This document shows, piece by piece, positions 32,612 through 43,011 of a stretch of 64,000 nucleotides of DNA. The notes below the pieces were generated by a model. It saw only the letters and a program-made list of their open reading frames with translations, did no database searches and was not told the DNA's origin. Source of the stretch: Pyrrhosoma nymphula (lineage: Eukaryota; Arthropoda; Insecta; Odonata; Coenagrionidae); assembly GCA_963573305.1 (NCBI GenBank), contig OY754339.1, positions 87,327,838-87,391,837 of the forward strand, given 5' to 3'. The position numbers were made by a program, and so were the translations under genes. Positions within the stretch are counted from its first letter, which is position 1. Each line of letters starts with the position of its first letter.

Positions 32612-33832
32612 AAACGGGTTTGTAAGCTTTGGTCGAGAGTCGCTTATTCACTTTTATTCCGTTTATCCGTTTTACCAAAGTGTGGATGCAGGCAGAATAT
32701 TAGGGGAAGACACGAATGTAAGGTATATTTTACAGAAAAGAAGAAGTAAGTGAATATAGTGAACCTAAAGACCCGAAAAATCCGCAAGAAATAAAATGAA
32801 AACGGGCCATTGTCCATCTAGAAAATGCTCGATATTATGAGCTCATGTGCGGTGATAGCATTCCATGAAAAAGAACTAATATTCTTGCATGTATTTAGAA
32901 TTTCCTACATCTGAATTTGTATCTCTCATTTCATGTCAGTTCACGATTTAAAAAATATTCTATTGTGCTTGATTATTACTCGAAGGGCTAATTAACTTGA
33001 GAAAAAAATCATCAAGGATAAATAATATTGAATCGTTTTTGATCCAACAAGCTAGAAAACAAAATAAGAAATTGCGTAGTTGGAAATAGCACCTCTGAGC
33101 ATATCTGTGGGGCATGGCTCTCCACGAATCAGAGGCTGGGGTCATTGTGAAAATAGGCTAGAAAATAAGTCATTACAGCTTGGGACGGATAGAACAAACA
33201 ACTAGAAAATATACAGAGGAATAGTAGAGGAGAAAATAATATGGAATGGCTAATTAAGTTTATTGCAGAAGGTTATGGGATGATTCTCTAGAAAATACGA
33301 ACACTCATTTTGAGTTGATATAAATTTATATCATAATTAGGTCATTTTCCCTTCCGGTTAACTTTAAATTCTCCAAAATAGGTGTAACAACTAAAAATGG
33401 ATTTATTCCATTTATACGCTGGCATTTCTCAGCACTGATTTTCGCCACTGTGTATGAATCATCAAGGATGTAACTTCAACGCATACAAATTTGGTCTGCC
33501 CAATTACTCCTGAGGATGTAACATTTCATATTACTCCTCTACATATTAAACCTGCCGTATATAATGATCTAATCTTTATTTTATAAGGTACTACATAAAG
33601 AGATAATGAATCAGGTGTGGCCGAATCTATTGTTAACTTGGCAAGTTAAAAGCTTCTTGAAAAATAGTTAATATGTCCTTTGAATTCATGATTTGGGTCC
33701 ATTGGCTATGGAAATTATTTACTACAGAAGTGACGTATGCATTCTGCTCATTAATTGGAGACTTAAAAGTACATCCTGGATCCATTTTTAGAGCGCTGAA
33801 AGAATGACTCATAAAATCACTAAAATGGTATG
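32612..33832. other. No recognised feature
   Basis: AT-rich DNA. TAGAAAATA words recur at about 32820, 33165, 33200 and 33295 without a regular period. Confidence 0.4.
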
Positions 33833-33840
33833 CTCTAAAC

Positions 33841-34230
33841 CATAGGTCTCTAAAGTACGGCCCGCGGGCCACATCTGGCCCGCAAGATGATTTTATCCGG
33901 GCTACAGAAGAATTACGCGGAAATGGGTCACGTTTTGCATGGATGGTCGCCACTTGTTAGTAATTAGCGTTTAAAAATTTTAATCTCAGTTAAATTAAAT
34001 TTAAAAGCACAAACACAGTAACATCGTTCATAATAATGATTTTGTGATGAAAATATGAGAATTTTCTGGTAGTGTCGTCGTCATCAGTATACGCTAATTT
34101 AATTAAAAATACTCTGTAATTAGTTAATAAAATTTTCTAATTAAAAAACCTCATATCTAGGGATTTCTATTTATATTTTTTTAATTCGGCCCGCTGAAAA
34201 GTGTTCAAGTACCCATTTTGGACACCTCTG
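33841..34230. mobile_element. 390-bp non-autonomous hAT-type element
   Basis: Exact 8-bp duplications CTCTAAAC flank it (33833-33840 and 34231-34238), the size made by hAT transposases. The ends CATAGGTCTCTAAAG and its partner CAGAGGTGTCCAAAA (reverse complement of the right end) differ at four positions. Just inside is a GGCCCGCGGGCC palindrome and a CGGCCCGC word near the right end, as in several hAT families. The minus frame 33633-33953 overlaps the boundary and is not a gene. Confidence 0.8.
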
Positions 34231-34238
34231 CTCTAAAC

Positions 34239-34904
34239 GAATAACAAAATAAAGAACGCACTGGGTAATTTGGGTAAACTTGGCCACTTCCAGATGTGAT
34301 AGTACTCTATACCTTCCATAGATATAGATCCACGCTTATACAAAGCCATTAACTTGCGTAACACGTTCTATCTCGAGCGTCTTCGTAGGAGATTCTTTGT
34401 ACTACTGCCCCGACGAGACGAGCGGCTCTTTGGGGGCATATTGAGGTGAGTTTCGTAAACAGAGGACTTAATTTGATTTGGTTCGGGGAGGACTTGAACA
34501 CGAAAGGGTGTAATTAAGAGGAACTCCTTCCGATCCCAACTGAAGCGATCCGAGAGTTCTCGCAAAGCCTAGTTCTCAACTCATCCCACGCCTCATTCTA
34601 TATCTCGTCTCGTATCCAAATTTATACCTCATAGTACAGACCAATTAATATCATATTGGGAACTTTTTTTTACACAACCTACGAGTTACGATTACAGTAC
34701 TTGATTCATCCGTTGGTCATTAATTTTTTAATACTATTCATTGCATAATATCTCAAAACGTTTAGCTGCAATGAATCTGCACATTTCCAATGTAAGTAGC
34801 AAGCTTTAGATCTGTTTCAGGTGATTCTTTCTACTGTAAAACTATTTTAACAAAACTCTCTCACCACCCGAGAAGTAATTGCACATTATATTTATTAGCT
34901 CTTA
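34239..34904. other. No recognised feature
   Basis: A slightly GC-richer part at 34370-34600 has a short minus frame (34368-34565) without a motif. Confidence 0.4.
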
Positions 34905-36480
34905 TCCTCAGGCCAAAAACTTTTCAGCTTATCAAAGATTAATCAATAAAATTAACGAATGCAAGGTGAACTCTTTTGTTATGCTTATATTGACGACACT
35001 TTGATATTTTCTCAATCCAACGAAGAACATGTACGACTCCTTCGCACGTTAAACCTTAGGCTTACGCGGATATAATGCTGATTAATTCTTTTTTCGGGAT
35101 TCATTCCGCTTTTGTTTTTCTTTTGTAAAAACAAACGCGGCAGGAGGACCAGCGAAATATTGTTTTTACAAAAGAAAAACAAACGCGGAATGAATCCCGA
35201 AAAAAGAAATAATCACCTTCGCGCGTTATTTCGTCGTCTATCTGATTATGACATGGTTTTTAACCCATCCAAATGTGTCTTCGGTCCATCAGAGGTTAGG
35301 TTTTTGGGTTACATCGTCAGTGCGTCTGGCATTCGGCTTCTTGAAGAGCGAGTCAAGGAAACCATATAGTACCCCTAATCAGAGACTTATCAGGGGTTGC
35401 GTCGCTTTATTGGAATGATTGATTTTCATCGCCAATTCTTGCCACATGTTTAGGAATTCACGATTTAATTAGCACTCCAAAATTAAAAGGCCTTCATTCA
35501 GTCCCATGGACTACGCATTTCAATCTTGTAAAAACTATAGCCTTTCTTATGTCATATTACTAATCCATCCATGAAACGATTTCCTTGTAGGACTCTTCAC
35601 TGATGCTTCCAGTCATTCACTTGGTGCATGTTGACAACAGTATGTAGACAACTCTTGGCAACCGTTGGCTTTCTTTTGAAAAAATATATCGGAAAAGGAG
35701 AGAAAGCGGCCAGCTTACTACAGATAACTCCTTGCAATTTCTCTGACTGTACAACATTTTCGACATATTTTAGATGGTTGTCCGTTCACAATTTACGCTA
35801 TCATAAACCTTTGTTTTATACCTTCCAGAGAAGCAGAGAAAAATTGATCCCATCCTACTTAATCAAATCTAATTTATTTAATAGTTTTCAACTGACTTTC
35901 AGCATGTAGAGGGTGCTGATGTCGTTGTGACTGATACTCTTTCATGCAACGAATCTATCTCATAAATTTCCGATTACAAAGCAAAGTCCCGGAGGGGCGA
36001 TAAGGAACTTTCGGATTTAATTTTAATCAGGTCCTCACTGCGATTGAAGATTTAAGTTCCTGGAATTGATGTAATGATTTTCTGCGACAAATCTACTGGA
36101 AAACGTCGACCTTACATTACTCTTTAATTTAGTTGACATATATTCTATCGTATTCACTCTACAAGTCATCCAGGTTGGAGAATCACGACAAAAATGGTTA
36201 GTGATTGTTTTGTTCGGCCTTCTATTCGTAAGGGTTGTCATCATTGTTGTCACACAAGAGTACCTTTTCAGTACTCAAAAGTTCATCGACATGTCAAATC
36301 GACCGTGGTAATTTTTTGACTCCTTCCAAAAGATTTTCTCATATGCATGTTGACATATTTGAATTGCTAATTGTTAGTTCCTACAGTTATAGCCTTACTG
36401 TAATCGGTCGATACACTCGATGGTGTGAAGTTCAACTCAGTTGCAAAACATTACTACAGAGGCAACTACTGCAGCCTTGT
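34905..36480 (+). pseudogene. Ty3/gypsy-type retrotransposon pol remnant, chimeric
   Basis: Order on the plus strand: a Phe-Gln/Gln-Arg-Leu-Ile block, the YIDD catalytic motif (34986-34997), the block following it, a hairpin insertion (35079-35215), a restart with NPSKCVFG and VRFLGYIVS blocks, an RNase H-like FTDASSHSLGA segment near 35594, then an integrase zinc-binding region (HHCC-like, near 36220-36290) and an integrase core start with HVDI near 36347. A later conserved aspartate position reads glycine (VIGRYTRW). Stops and shifts occur throughout and no LTRs are seen. It is a dead copy of an LTR retrotransposon of the Metaviridae type. Confidence 0.75.
35079..35215. mobile_element. 137-bp foldback hairpin inside the gypsy remnant
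   Basis: Two 56-bp arms (35079-35134 and 35160-35215) are complementary with only two mismatches, around a 25-bp loop. It interrupts the reverse transcriptase just after the YIDD block. The coding text on both sides overlaps: HVRLLRTLNLRL before and HLRALFRRLS after represent the same region at different divergence. Confidence 0.85.
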
Positions 36481-36866
36481 TAAATGTTGGATTTCTCGAT
36501 TTGTTTGCCCACAAAATATCACTACTCATTGAGAAACTCAAGCCAGTTAATATATTTTTGAACGATATTCAATAAGAGGTATTTTTTAAATGTTATTTAG
36601 TAGACACTACACATTTTGATAATTTACCGAGAAAAATGAAAGCACCAAAAGCTAAGAAAACATTTGATATTTGCAATATAAAACGTTGTATTTAGAATTG
36701 TCAATAATAATCTGGAAACGTGGGCTTCACGGGAAAACGTAGAGGGTTCTCCCAACCATATTGGGGTTGTAAGATTGCATTTCCCTTTTTCCCGTTTATA
36801 TGTACATACTTCTTTTTATAGGTTAAATCAACTTTTTTAAGGTTAGTTTTGAAAAAAATACGCATA

Positions 36867-38191
36867 TACGAGGGGGTACCCAAAAGAAACCGAACTTTTT
36901 TTTTTAATTTTTAAAATTTAATTTTTTAAACAAAATACTTTCAATTCCCTTCAAAGTACTCTCCACTGGCACTAATACATTTGTCCAATCTTTTATTCCG
37001 TTGTTCAAAACAATTTTTAAATTCATTTTCTGGGATGCCCGACAGCGCCTCCGTCGTTTTTTTCTTCACCTCAGCAACGTCGGCAAAACGCTTTCCTTTC
37101 ATGTCTCTTTTCATTCGGGGAAATAAAAAAAAGTCACAGGGGACAAGATCGGGTGAATAGGGGGGGTGGGGCACAAGTGACATGCCATTTTTACTCAAAA
37201 ATTGGCGCACAGACAGGGCTGTGTGAGCAGGGGCGTTATCGTGGTGGAAAAACCAGTCGCCCGACCGCCACAAATCAGGCCTCTTCCGCCGCAAACTGTT
37301 TCGCAATCTTTTCAAAACTTCCAGGTAGAAAGCCTGGTCGACGGTCTGACTCTGCGGAACAAACTCTGAATGGACGACTCCTCTCACATCGAAAAAACAA
37401 ATCAGCATTGTTTTGACATTTGATTTCACTTGACGAGCTTTTTTGGGGCGAGGTGAACTTGAAGACTTCCACTGGCTTGATTGCTGTTTCGTTTCAGGAT
37501 CGTAGCCGTAGCACCATGATTAATCACCTGTGGTAACCTTGGAAAAAAAGTGTGGGTCATTTCGAAACTCTTCTTTCAAAGCACAGCATGCTTCCACACG
37601 ACCTTGTTTTTGTTCAGCAGTCAGCAGTCGAGGCACGAATTTGGCAGCCACCCTTTTCATCTTCAAATCTTCCGTTAAAATTCGCTGTACTGAACTCCAA
37701 GTCACTCCAGACAGCGCCACAATTTCTTCAACTGTCCTTCGTTGATCTTCCAGGACGATTTCGCGAATTTTTTCCAAATTTTCATCAATTCGGGCCGTGG
37801 AAGGACGACCCGAGCGAGGTTTGTCATCAATTGACATTTCACCTCTTTTGAAACGGGAAAACCACTCAAACACTTGAGTTTTCCCAATTGCATCATCCTT
37901 GTAGGCCGTGTTTAACATTTCAAGTGTTTCTGTGCCAGTTTTTCCGAGCAAGAAGCAAAACTTTACGGCCGCCCGCTGTTCATGATAATCAGGCATTGTA
38001 AAAACGACGAGCACAAAAAACAATTGTTGCTAACAAATGCCTATAGTCAAAACAGAACGTTCCTTAGCAACGACGCTTGCCTTGCTGACTCAGAAATGGT
38101 AGCTCTATATGCCCCTAGCGGCTTAGCAGGGTACTTCAAAAACTCCGCCCACCACAACATCAGTTCGGTTTCTTTTGGGTACCCCCTCGTA
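36867..38191 (-). mobile_element. Mariner-type DNA transposon, nearly complete
   Basis: The ends are 29-30 bp inverted repeats that match exactly by eye, starting TACGAGGGGGTACCCAAAAG. The element is flanked by TA on both sides (36865-36866 and 38192-38193), the duplication made by Tc1/mariner transposases. Length is 1325 bp, usual for mariner. It carries one transposase gene on the minus strand with one nonsense codon. Identical terminal repeats and an otherwise open frame suggest a relatively recent insertion. Its right end lies only 65 bp from the stop of the adjacent Tigger/jerky gene. Confidence 0.9.
36941..37996 (-). pseudogene. Mariner transposase with one in-frame stop
   Basis: The frame from the ATG at 37996 (MPDYHEQRAAVKF) spans about 351 residues, the normal mariner length. 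An upstream in-frame ATG at 38023 would add nine residues. The N-terminal half has the paired helix-turn-helix DNA-binding region, with KTQVFEWFSRFKRGE and SGRPSTARID near residues 38-65. The catalytic set is D,D34D: first Asp in VTTGD, second in HHDNAPAHTA, third in VPCDFFLF with 34 residues between the last two. The codon after the first Asp (37520-37522) is TAA, at the position where relatives usually have Glu in the TGDE motif. The rest is in the same frame to the stop at 36941. Plus-strand frames here are antisense. Confidence 0.9.
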
Positions 38192-38255
38192 TATTGGGTT
38201 TTCCCAACGTCAATTTAATTACGTATAGTACATCCACAAATATACATTAAAACAG

Positions 38256-39450
38256 TTATTTCTTGAAATAATCTACAATCTTTTTCTGTACTTTTTCTTC
38301 ACAACGGTTGCGGGCAGCCTTCTCTCGCCATCTTTTTAACAGAAGAACATCGGCGGGCGTAGAGTCTTTTGACTGCTCGACGAATCGTAGTGCGATCTAA
38401 AAAGAAAATATACATACTGTACCTATTTTTACTGTACACATCATAAAAAACGAATTTTAAATCAAGCAGACCGCACTGAATATAATAAAAATATGTATAA
38501 TGAATTAATCTTACTTCGAAAGCTTCAAACGCAGTTTCTGTTGCTACTCGGCGAACGATTATGTCACCATCCCTAAGAAGATCCGGATGCGTTGGAGCAT
38601 TATCGATAACCATGCTTTTAAAAGGGAGATTTTTTTCCTTCAAAAATCTTTTAACTTTCGAAACAAACTGTTTGTTAAACCACTTAGTGAAAAGTTGGGT
38701 TGACATCCATGCATTACTTTGGGCCCAGTAGAAAACAGGAAGAGCGTTTGGAGCAATATTTTTAGTGCCCTGGGCTTAGCTGATTTTCCTATGCACATTA
38801 ATGGAAGTTTAAATGTACCAGATGCGTTCGCCACAGTTAAGAGTGTGATTCTCTCTTTTTGCATATTGTGACAAGGAGCAGAATTTTCTTTTATGAATGC
38901 TAAAGACCTCTTGGGTAACATTTTAAAATTCAGCCCTGTTTCATCGGCACTAAACGTTTGATCCTTTGTGTATCCTTTGATCATCTCTTCGAATTCTGTT
39001 TTAAACACATCAACCGTATTTTCATCGGCTGTCAATTTTTTGTCACACAAATTCAACTGACGAATCCCTTATCGGGTTTTGAATATGTCAATTCATCCAT
39101 TACTTGCAGTAAACCCTTTTCCTTCATCACCAAGCATTTCAGACAAGAGATTAGCCTTTACCTGAAGAACAGGGCCAGTTATCGGGACGCCTTTCTCTCT
39201 TTGTTGAGTGAACCACAAAAACAAAGATTCGTTCACTTTTTCGAAATAGAAGTTCTCATTGTTTTCCTCTTAGAACATGTTAAGGAATATTTAAAAGGCT
39301 ATCCTTATTTTTCACCCAATCACCGACTGTTGAGGTACCTACATTAAAGTCTGCAGCAACCTTCCTCAAAATCTCTCCATTTTCTATTCGTCTGGTGGCT
39401 TCCAACTTATCACTTATATTCACTACAACACGTTTTCTCTTAGTTGACAT
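38256..39450 (-). pseudogene. Tigger/jerky (pogo-type) transposase pseudogene with a GT-AG intron
   Basis: From ATG at 39450 the minus strand encodes an N-terminal CENP-B/psq-like helix-turn-helix (ISDKLEATRRIENGE, VGTSTVGDWVK). A LFLWFTQQREKGVPI block and a GIRQLNLC-KLTAD block follow, then the DDE core: FSADETGLNFKM with the first Asp, KERITLLTVANASG, and FKSMVIDNAPTHP with the second Asp. The block with the third Asp is missing, consistent with an internal deletion after NAPTHPDLL. The frame then reads IIVRRVATETAFEAFE up to 38515, where GTAAGA follows. Joining to 38396 restores a typical C-terminus (ALRFVEQ, RWREKAARNRCEEK) ending at TAA 38256. Several stops (for example TGA and TAA near 39060-39090) and frameshifts near 39280 and 38760 disable it. 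Confidence 0.85.
38397..38514 (-). other. Probable 118-bp intron of the Tigger/jerky pseudogene
   Basis: Minus-strand donor GTAAGA begins at 38514, and a pyrimidine-rich stretch ending in TTTTTAG finishes at 38397. The intron is phase 0 and not a multiple of three. Removing it joins two frames that both show family sequence, whereas reading through gives no known motif. Confidence 0.65.
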
Positions 39451-39837
39451 TGCACCGAGCGTTAATTGAACTGGACAAACTTAAAACTGTAACAAACTAA
39501 CACTGAGGCACTAAGTAACCACAAACAGGTACAGGATTAAATCCCAACATTCACCAACGCGTGTTCACGGTGGTCTGAACAGTCGGTACAATATAGGAAT
39601 GCGGAAAAATGCAGGGTGAGTCAATTACCCCCGAACGCGAGTAGATAAGGTATGCAGGATAGGCCGTCAAAACAACCCCAAGTTCAGTGACTGCCGGCCG
39701 TGTTGAGCTAGTTGGCGTCGTTGGTAAAACGGCCGACGGTGTATTTTGTCTAAATTATTAATTTTTGATTTTCCGTCGACCGTTCCGGTTAACCCGGGTT
39801 CCGGTTTATCCGGGTAAGGTTAAGCGGGGTTCTACTG
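39451..39837 (-). repeat. 5' region and terminus of the Tigger/pogo element
   Basis: Upstream of the start codon the sequence runs to a pogo/Tigger-type end: on the minus strand CAGTAGAACCCCGCTTAACC, with TA just outside (39838-39839). A second CCGGTTAACCCGGG-like word lies inside. The matching terminus on the other side was not found between 36500 and 38255, so the element is truncated or rearranged there. Confidence 0.7.
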
Positions 39838-40206
39838 TATTTCTTTTTACAAGGAAAATAGTAATTTTTTCCTCTTAGTTCTACAAAGAAATATTTCTCT
39901 GTTTGGTTTTTCACTCTATCCATGAAGCAATTGGGTATTTTCCACGTACTTCAAAGTACCGATATTCTGATTCTATTACTTGAACTTATTGCATTGGCTA
40001 AAAGTTTTCTAATCAAATTGTATCAATTTCGGTTTTAAAAGCTAAAGAAAGTCGAAGGTTACGAATCCTCCCGAGCACACTCCGAAAACAACCGAATGAC
40101 CTGTGACGTCATTTTCGCTGTTTACATTTAGACCCAGGCGTTTTCTTATGCTTACGGTGGTAACTGGTGCGGTGAAATTAGTTTTGGACGTTTTTCTGTT
40201 TTTGAT
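39838..40206. other. No recognised gene
   Basis: AT-rich, ending with the CRE-like TGACGTCATTTTCGCTG at 40104-40120, which recurs inverted at 41048-41064. Confidence 0.4.
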
Positions 40207-40317
40207 GTGACTTTAAATGGCATATGTAGATGGTGTTTTGTGCCACAATGTACAAATACATCGGTGAAAACACCGAACAAGAAATGCATTCACGCAATCA
40301 CGACATTGAATGTTTGA
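40207..40317 (+). pseudogene. Possible THAP-like zinc-finger exon fragment
   Basis: The plus frame has CRWCFVPQCTNTSVKTPNKK, resembling the start of THAP-type C2CH domains in arthropod proteins (Cys-x2-5-Cys, then a basic Lys-Thr-Pro-Asn-Lys). A stop follows 12 codons later and there is no ATG in frame, so it is at best a fragment or one exon. THAP domains bind DNA and occur in host genes and in transposases, so which applies here is open. Confidence 0.35.
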
Positions 40318-40844
40318 AATGTCTTCCTTGGATTCCTCAATATCCACCTGCACAATGTATGCTTTACTTCGCACTTTGTATTCTGGACATATTCTTGCAA
40401 TGACTGTTCACAGTGGTCTATCTCTCTTCACTTAGACGTATCCTATTGCATTACCACCATAACTCTCAAGAGAATCTTTATAATAAAGCAACACTTAAAT
40501 TAAACATTGAATAGACATTTAGGAGATGAGAATCTATATTTATACATTTCTATAGCAGAGAAGCCACTTATAGAAACCTCTACAAACAATCACAAATTAA
40601 CGTATTAAGTGTGTTAAGTATTTGCAGCGTAAATATTTGGCAAGTACTGTGTTATGTTGATATGTTACTAAGGTACTGTTTGTTTACTATTATATTTACT
40701 ATATTAAGTATTATAATGATTATGAGTGTATTGGAAAAACAATTAATAAAGCTCATACACCAAATACATAATTATATGCATTAAAATGATAAACAACAGT
40801 AATGACGATATTATAAGCAAACTTAATGCTTACAGTTTTTGGAC
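40318..40844. other. No recognised feature
   Basis: AT-rich sequence. Nothing supported. Confidence 0.4.
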
Positions 40845-41033
40845 TTAATCTCCACGAATTTCGGAAGCAGTAAATCGCTCGTCCTTCATAAAAACGCCTA
40901 CCATAAACATATCCACTTTGGGTAAATTATCTGATGTGGTTTTAATAAAACCATTGCACGCCATAGCCTTTGTTTTCAATGAAGACACTTTAAATATACG
41001 GTCTCTTCTACAGTCCTTCACTTTCTTCCTCAC
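40845..41033 (-). CDS. Short unassigned minus-strand frame, possible exon
   Basis: A 62-codon frame with balanced composition: KDCRRDRIFKVSSLKTKAMA, then NGFIKTTSDNLPKVDMFMVG and a TASEIRGD end before TAA. It reads like real protein rather than composition bias, and the Lys-Ala-Met-Ala-x-x-Gly-Phe-Ile-Lys run reminds me of uncharacterised arthropod repeat proteins, but I cannot name it. An AG that could serve as an acceptor (GACAG) lies just upstream. The same 17-bp CRE-like word that precedes the THAP-like fragment lies about 15-30 bp upstream, in mirrored orientation. Confidence 0.35.
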   Translation of the reverse strand: MRKKVKDCRRDRIFKVSSLKTKAMACNGFIKTTSDNLPKVDMFMVGVFMKDERFTASEIRGD

Positions 41034-41064
41034 AGCTGTCTATCGCTCAGCGAAAATGACGTCA

Positions 41065-42059
41065 AGCCAATCAGATTTCGTTTCGCAGCCGCGTAAAAAA
41101 ATTTGAAATTTCGACTATTTTAATCTTAAATATCTCAACTAATATTGAATCAATTTTAAAACTATTTTCACTCCGAAAACTTGTTTGAGTTAAAGTAACA
41201 TATAAAGATGTGTTTACTTAAATTTAAAATTTTGGAAAATACCCAATTATATGTCCCCCATTTCGTAGTTTTCCATGCATGCTACCGGGAGTACCAAAGC
41301 CCTTCGGGACGGGGAAGGCTGCTGGCTCTCCAAGGCAGTTATGACATCAGACGGGAACACGGTCCCTTTTAGCCCTTTTTATGCGGCGTTTAAATTTCTA
41401 CTACTTTGTGAATTTTTATTTCCGAAACTAGGCTTCACTTTGCCTTCAGATTTTCAGCATTGTCCTTTACTTAACATCCTCTATCACCTCAATTTTTTTT
41501 TAATCGGAAAGTTTCTCATTCAACCTCTTCGAAAGATACGGTTACACCGGCGTGTTCAACACTTACATCTGAAACTCGCTTTGCGAGGTCTGGAAGAAGT
41601 GTTCCGTGTCTTTTTTTTATCAATCAATTTAGTTTTATTAATCTTAGTCTTCGCCACTCCGTAGTGTTACCTCCAAATATGGTGCAATGATTTTATTCAG
41701 TCATCTTTGATTGTAGCCAAAGAAGTTGCTTATGTACAAGAAAACATGTTATGCAACTAGCAAGAAGTTAACAAAGAGAGTCTGTAGAAGTAACGACATT
41801 TCAATTAAAATAATTTGTATTACGTTGAGCTCTTCTTGCGTTAGCAAACTCAACATATTATCTGATCCGTCGAGGTTTGATATACGTACATGCTAGTTCT
41901 CGTGTTTATATCATCTATTTGTTGAACTGTGCCAGTAGTAGAAATCATGCTTCTGTCCATCAGTTGGCCCAGATTTAAAAAGACGTACTCGTGTCCAAAA
42001 CCAAAACCGCAGTCTTCGATCCAAACTTGAGGGTAGAATCCATCTGGTCCCATGCCCTA
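41065..42059. other. No recognised gene
   Basis: AT-rich with chance frames at 41275-41664 and 41850-42053 (minus). No motif. Confidence 0.4.
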
Positions 42060-42170
42060 GGGTGTGTGAAATTAATACCTCCTGGTCGAGGGTTCTTTTC
42101 CCTGCACCTCTTGCGGTTTACGAAGGGCAACCTGGTGCCCAGAAAATCATTCACTTGCTGAGAGTAACTT
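42060..42170 (+). repeat. SINE-like repeat (family G), copy 1
   Basis: A B-box-like TGGTCGAGGGTTCTTTTCCC is followed by TTGCGGTTTACGAAGGGCAA and GGTGCCCAGAAAATCA. The same order occurs at 48846-49060 (GCTGCGGTTTACCCAAAAGG, then GGCACCCAGAAAATCA), so these are two copies of a dispersed, probably tRNA-derived repeat. Confidence 0.55.
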
Positions 42171-42861
42171 TGTCTCTCCTTTTTTGTGTATTTTAAGAAA
42201 TTCTATTGGATCCTCTCTTCACATATTTAAAGCTGTGTTTTACTTCATCTCCTTTTTATTTGCTTGCAGCATTCTTATTCTCCATAGTAATCAGTTGCCT
42301 ACTTCCTATCACCTGTCGGCTCTTATCGTTCACGTGTCATTCTCCTACCGCTAACTTGGGCAAGATTCATTCAGCAACTGTCAACTTTATAATGATTTTA
42401 TAACATGATATAATTGCGAAAACAATGTCTCTAGCCCTGCTATATGGACTTCCTTCATTATAGTGATTGGCGACTGCTGGTTGGATAGCGGTGGTTGGAG
42501 CGAAGAGAAGGGAGGAGGAATTGTGGAGAAGTAAACCGGAAATTTCGGGTGACATTGAGGACACGGGGAAGTGAATCTCTCTTGACATTGAGCCCTTCGA
42601 AGGAAGGGGGGAGGGTGGGATGAGGGGAGACTGTTGGCAAGGAGATGTTTGACAGCGGGGGGTGGGAGTATGGATGGATAAGTGGCTTCACTGGAGCGGA
42701 CCGAAGTCAGGCGACGTGTTAAGTTTCTCTTACTCTTTCACACCCTTGCATCAACCAAGCCAACCAAAGTGAATTCACATTCACCGCTGATGATCTAAGG
42801 AAAATCATTTTGAAGGATTGTATCCCATCCTGGATGCTTTTGGGACGTATTTTTGCAAATT
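42171..42861. other. Unassigned DNA with a G-rich block
   Basis: G-rich at 42470-42740. Minus frames there are proline/serine-rich complements and not accepted. Confidence 0.4.
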
Positions 42862-42990
42862 ATGGTAGTTTGAGCGAGATAGTTCCCTAGTCATAATAGA
42901 GGACATATTGCAATTTTATTTTTTAATTTAAGCGTCTGTAAGAAGTATATATTGAAATAATAATGGTGCTAAAATATAGTTATTAAAATA
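42862..42990. mobile_element. Truncated copy of the 555-bp MITE
   Basis: Starts TGGTAGTTTGAGCGAGATAG and continues TTCCCTAGTCATAATAGAGG as in copy 2's left end, then AAGCGTCTGTAAGAAGTAT. It loses similarity at about 42990, close to where the Penelope-like element begins, so the latter may have interrupted it. Confidence 0.6.
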
Positions 42991-43011
42991 TAGCCAAACT
43001 ATTTTACGCAG

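Noticed and set aside
37153..37851. Plus-strand frames of 71-99 codons
   Set aside because: Antisense to the mariner transposase.
38299..38515. Read-through of the 118-bp intron as continuous coding sequence
   Set aside because: Reading through yields no family motif after FEAFE, while splicing restores the expected Tigger/jerky C-terminus in another frame.
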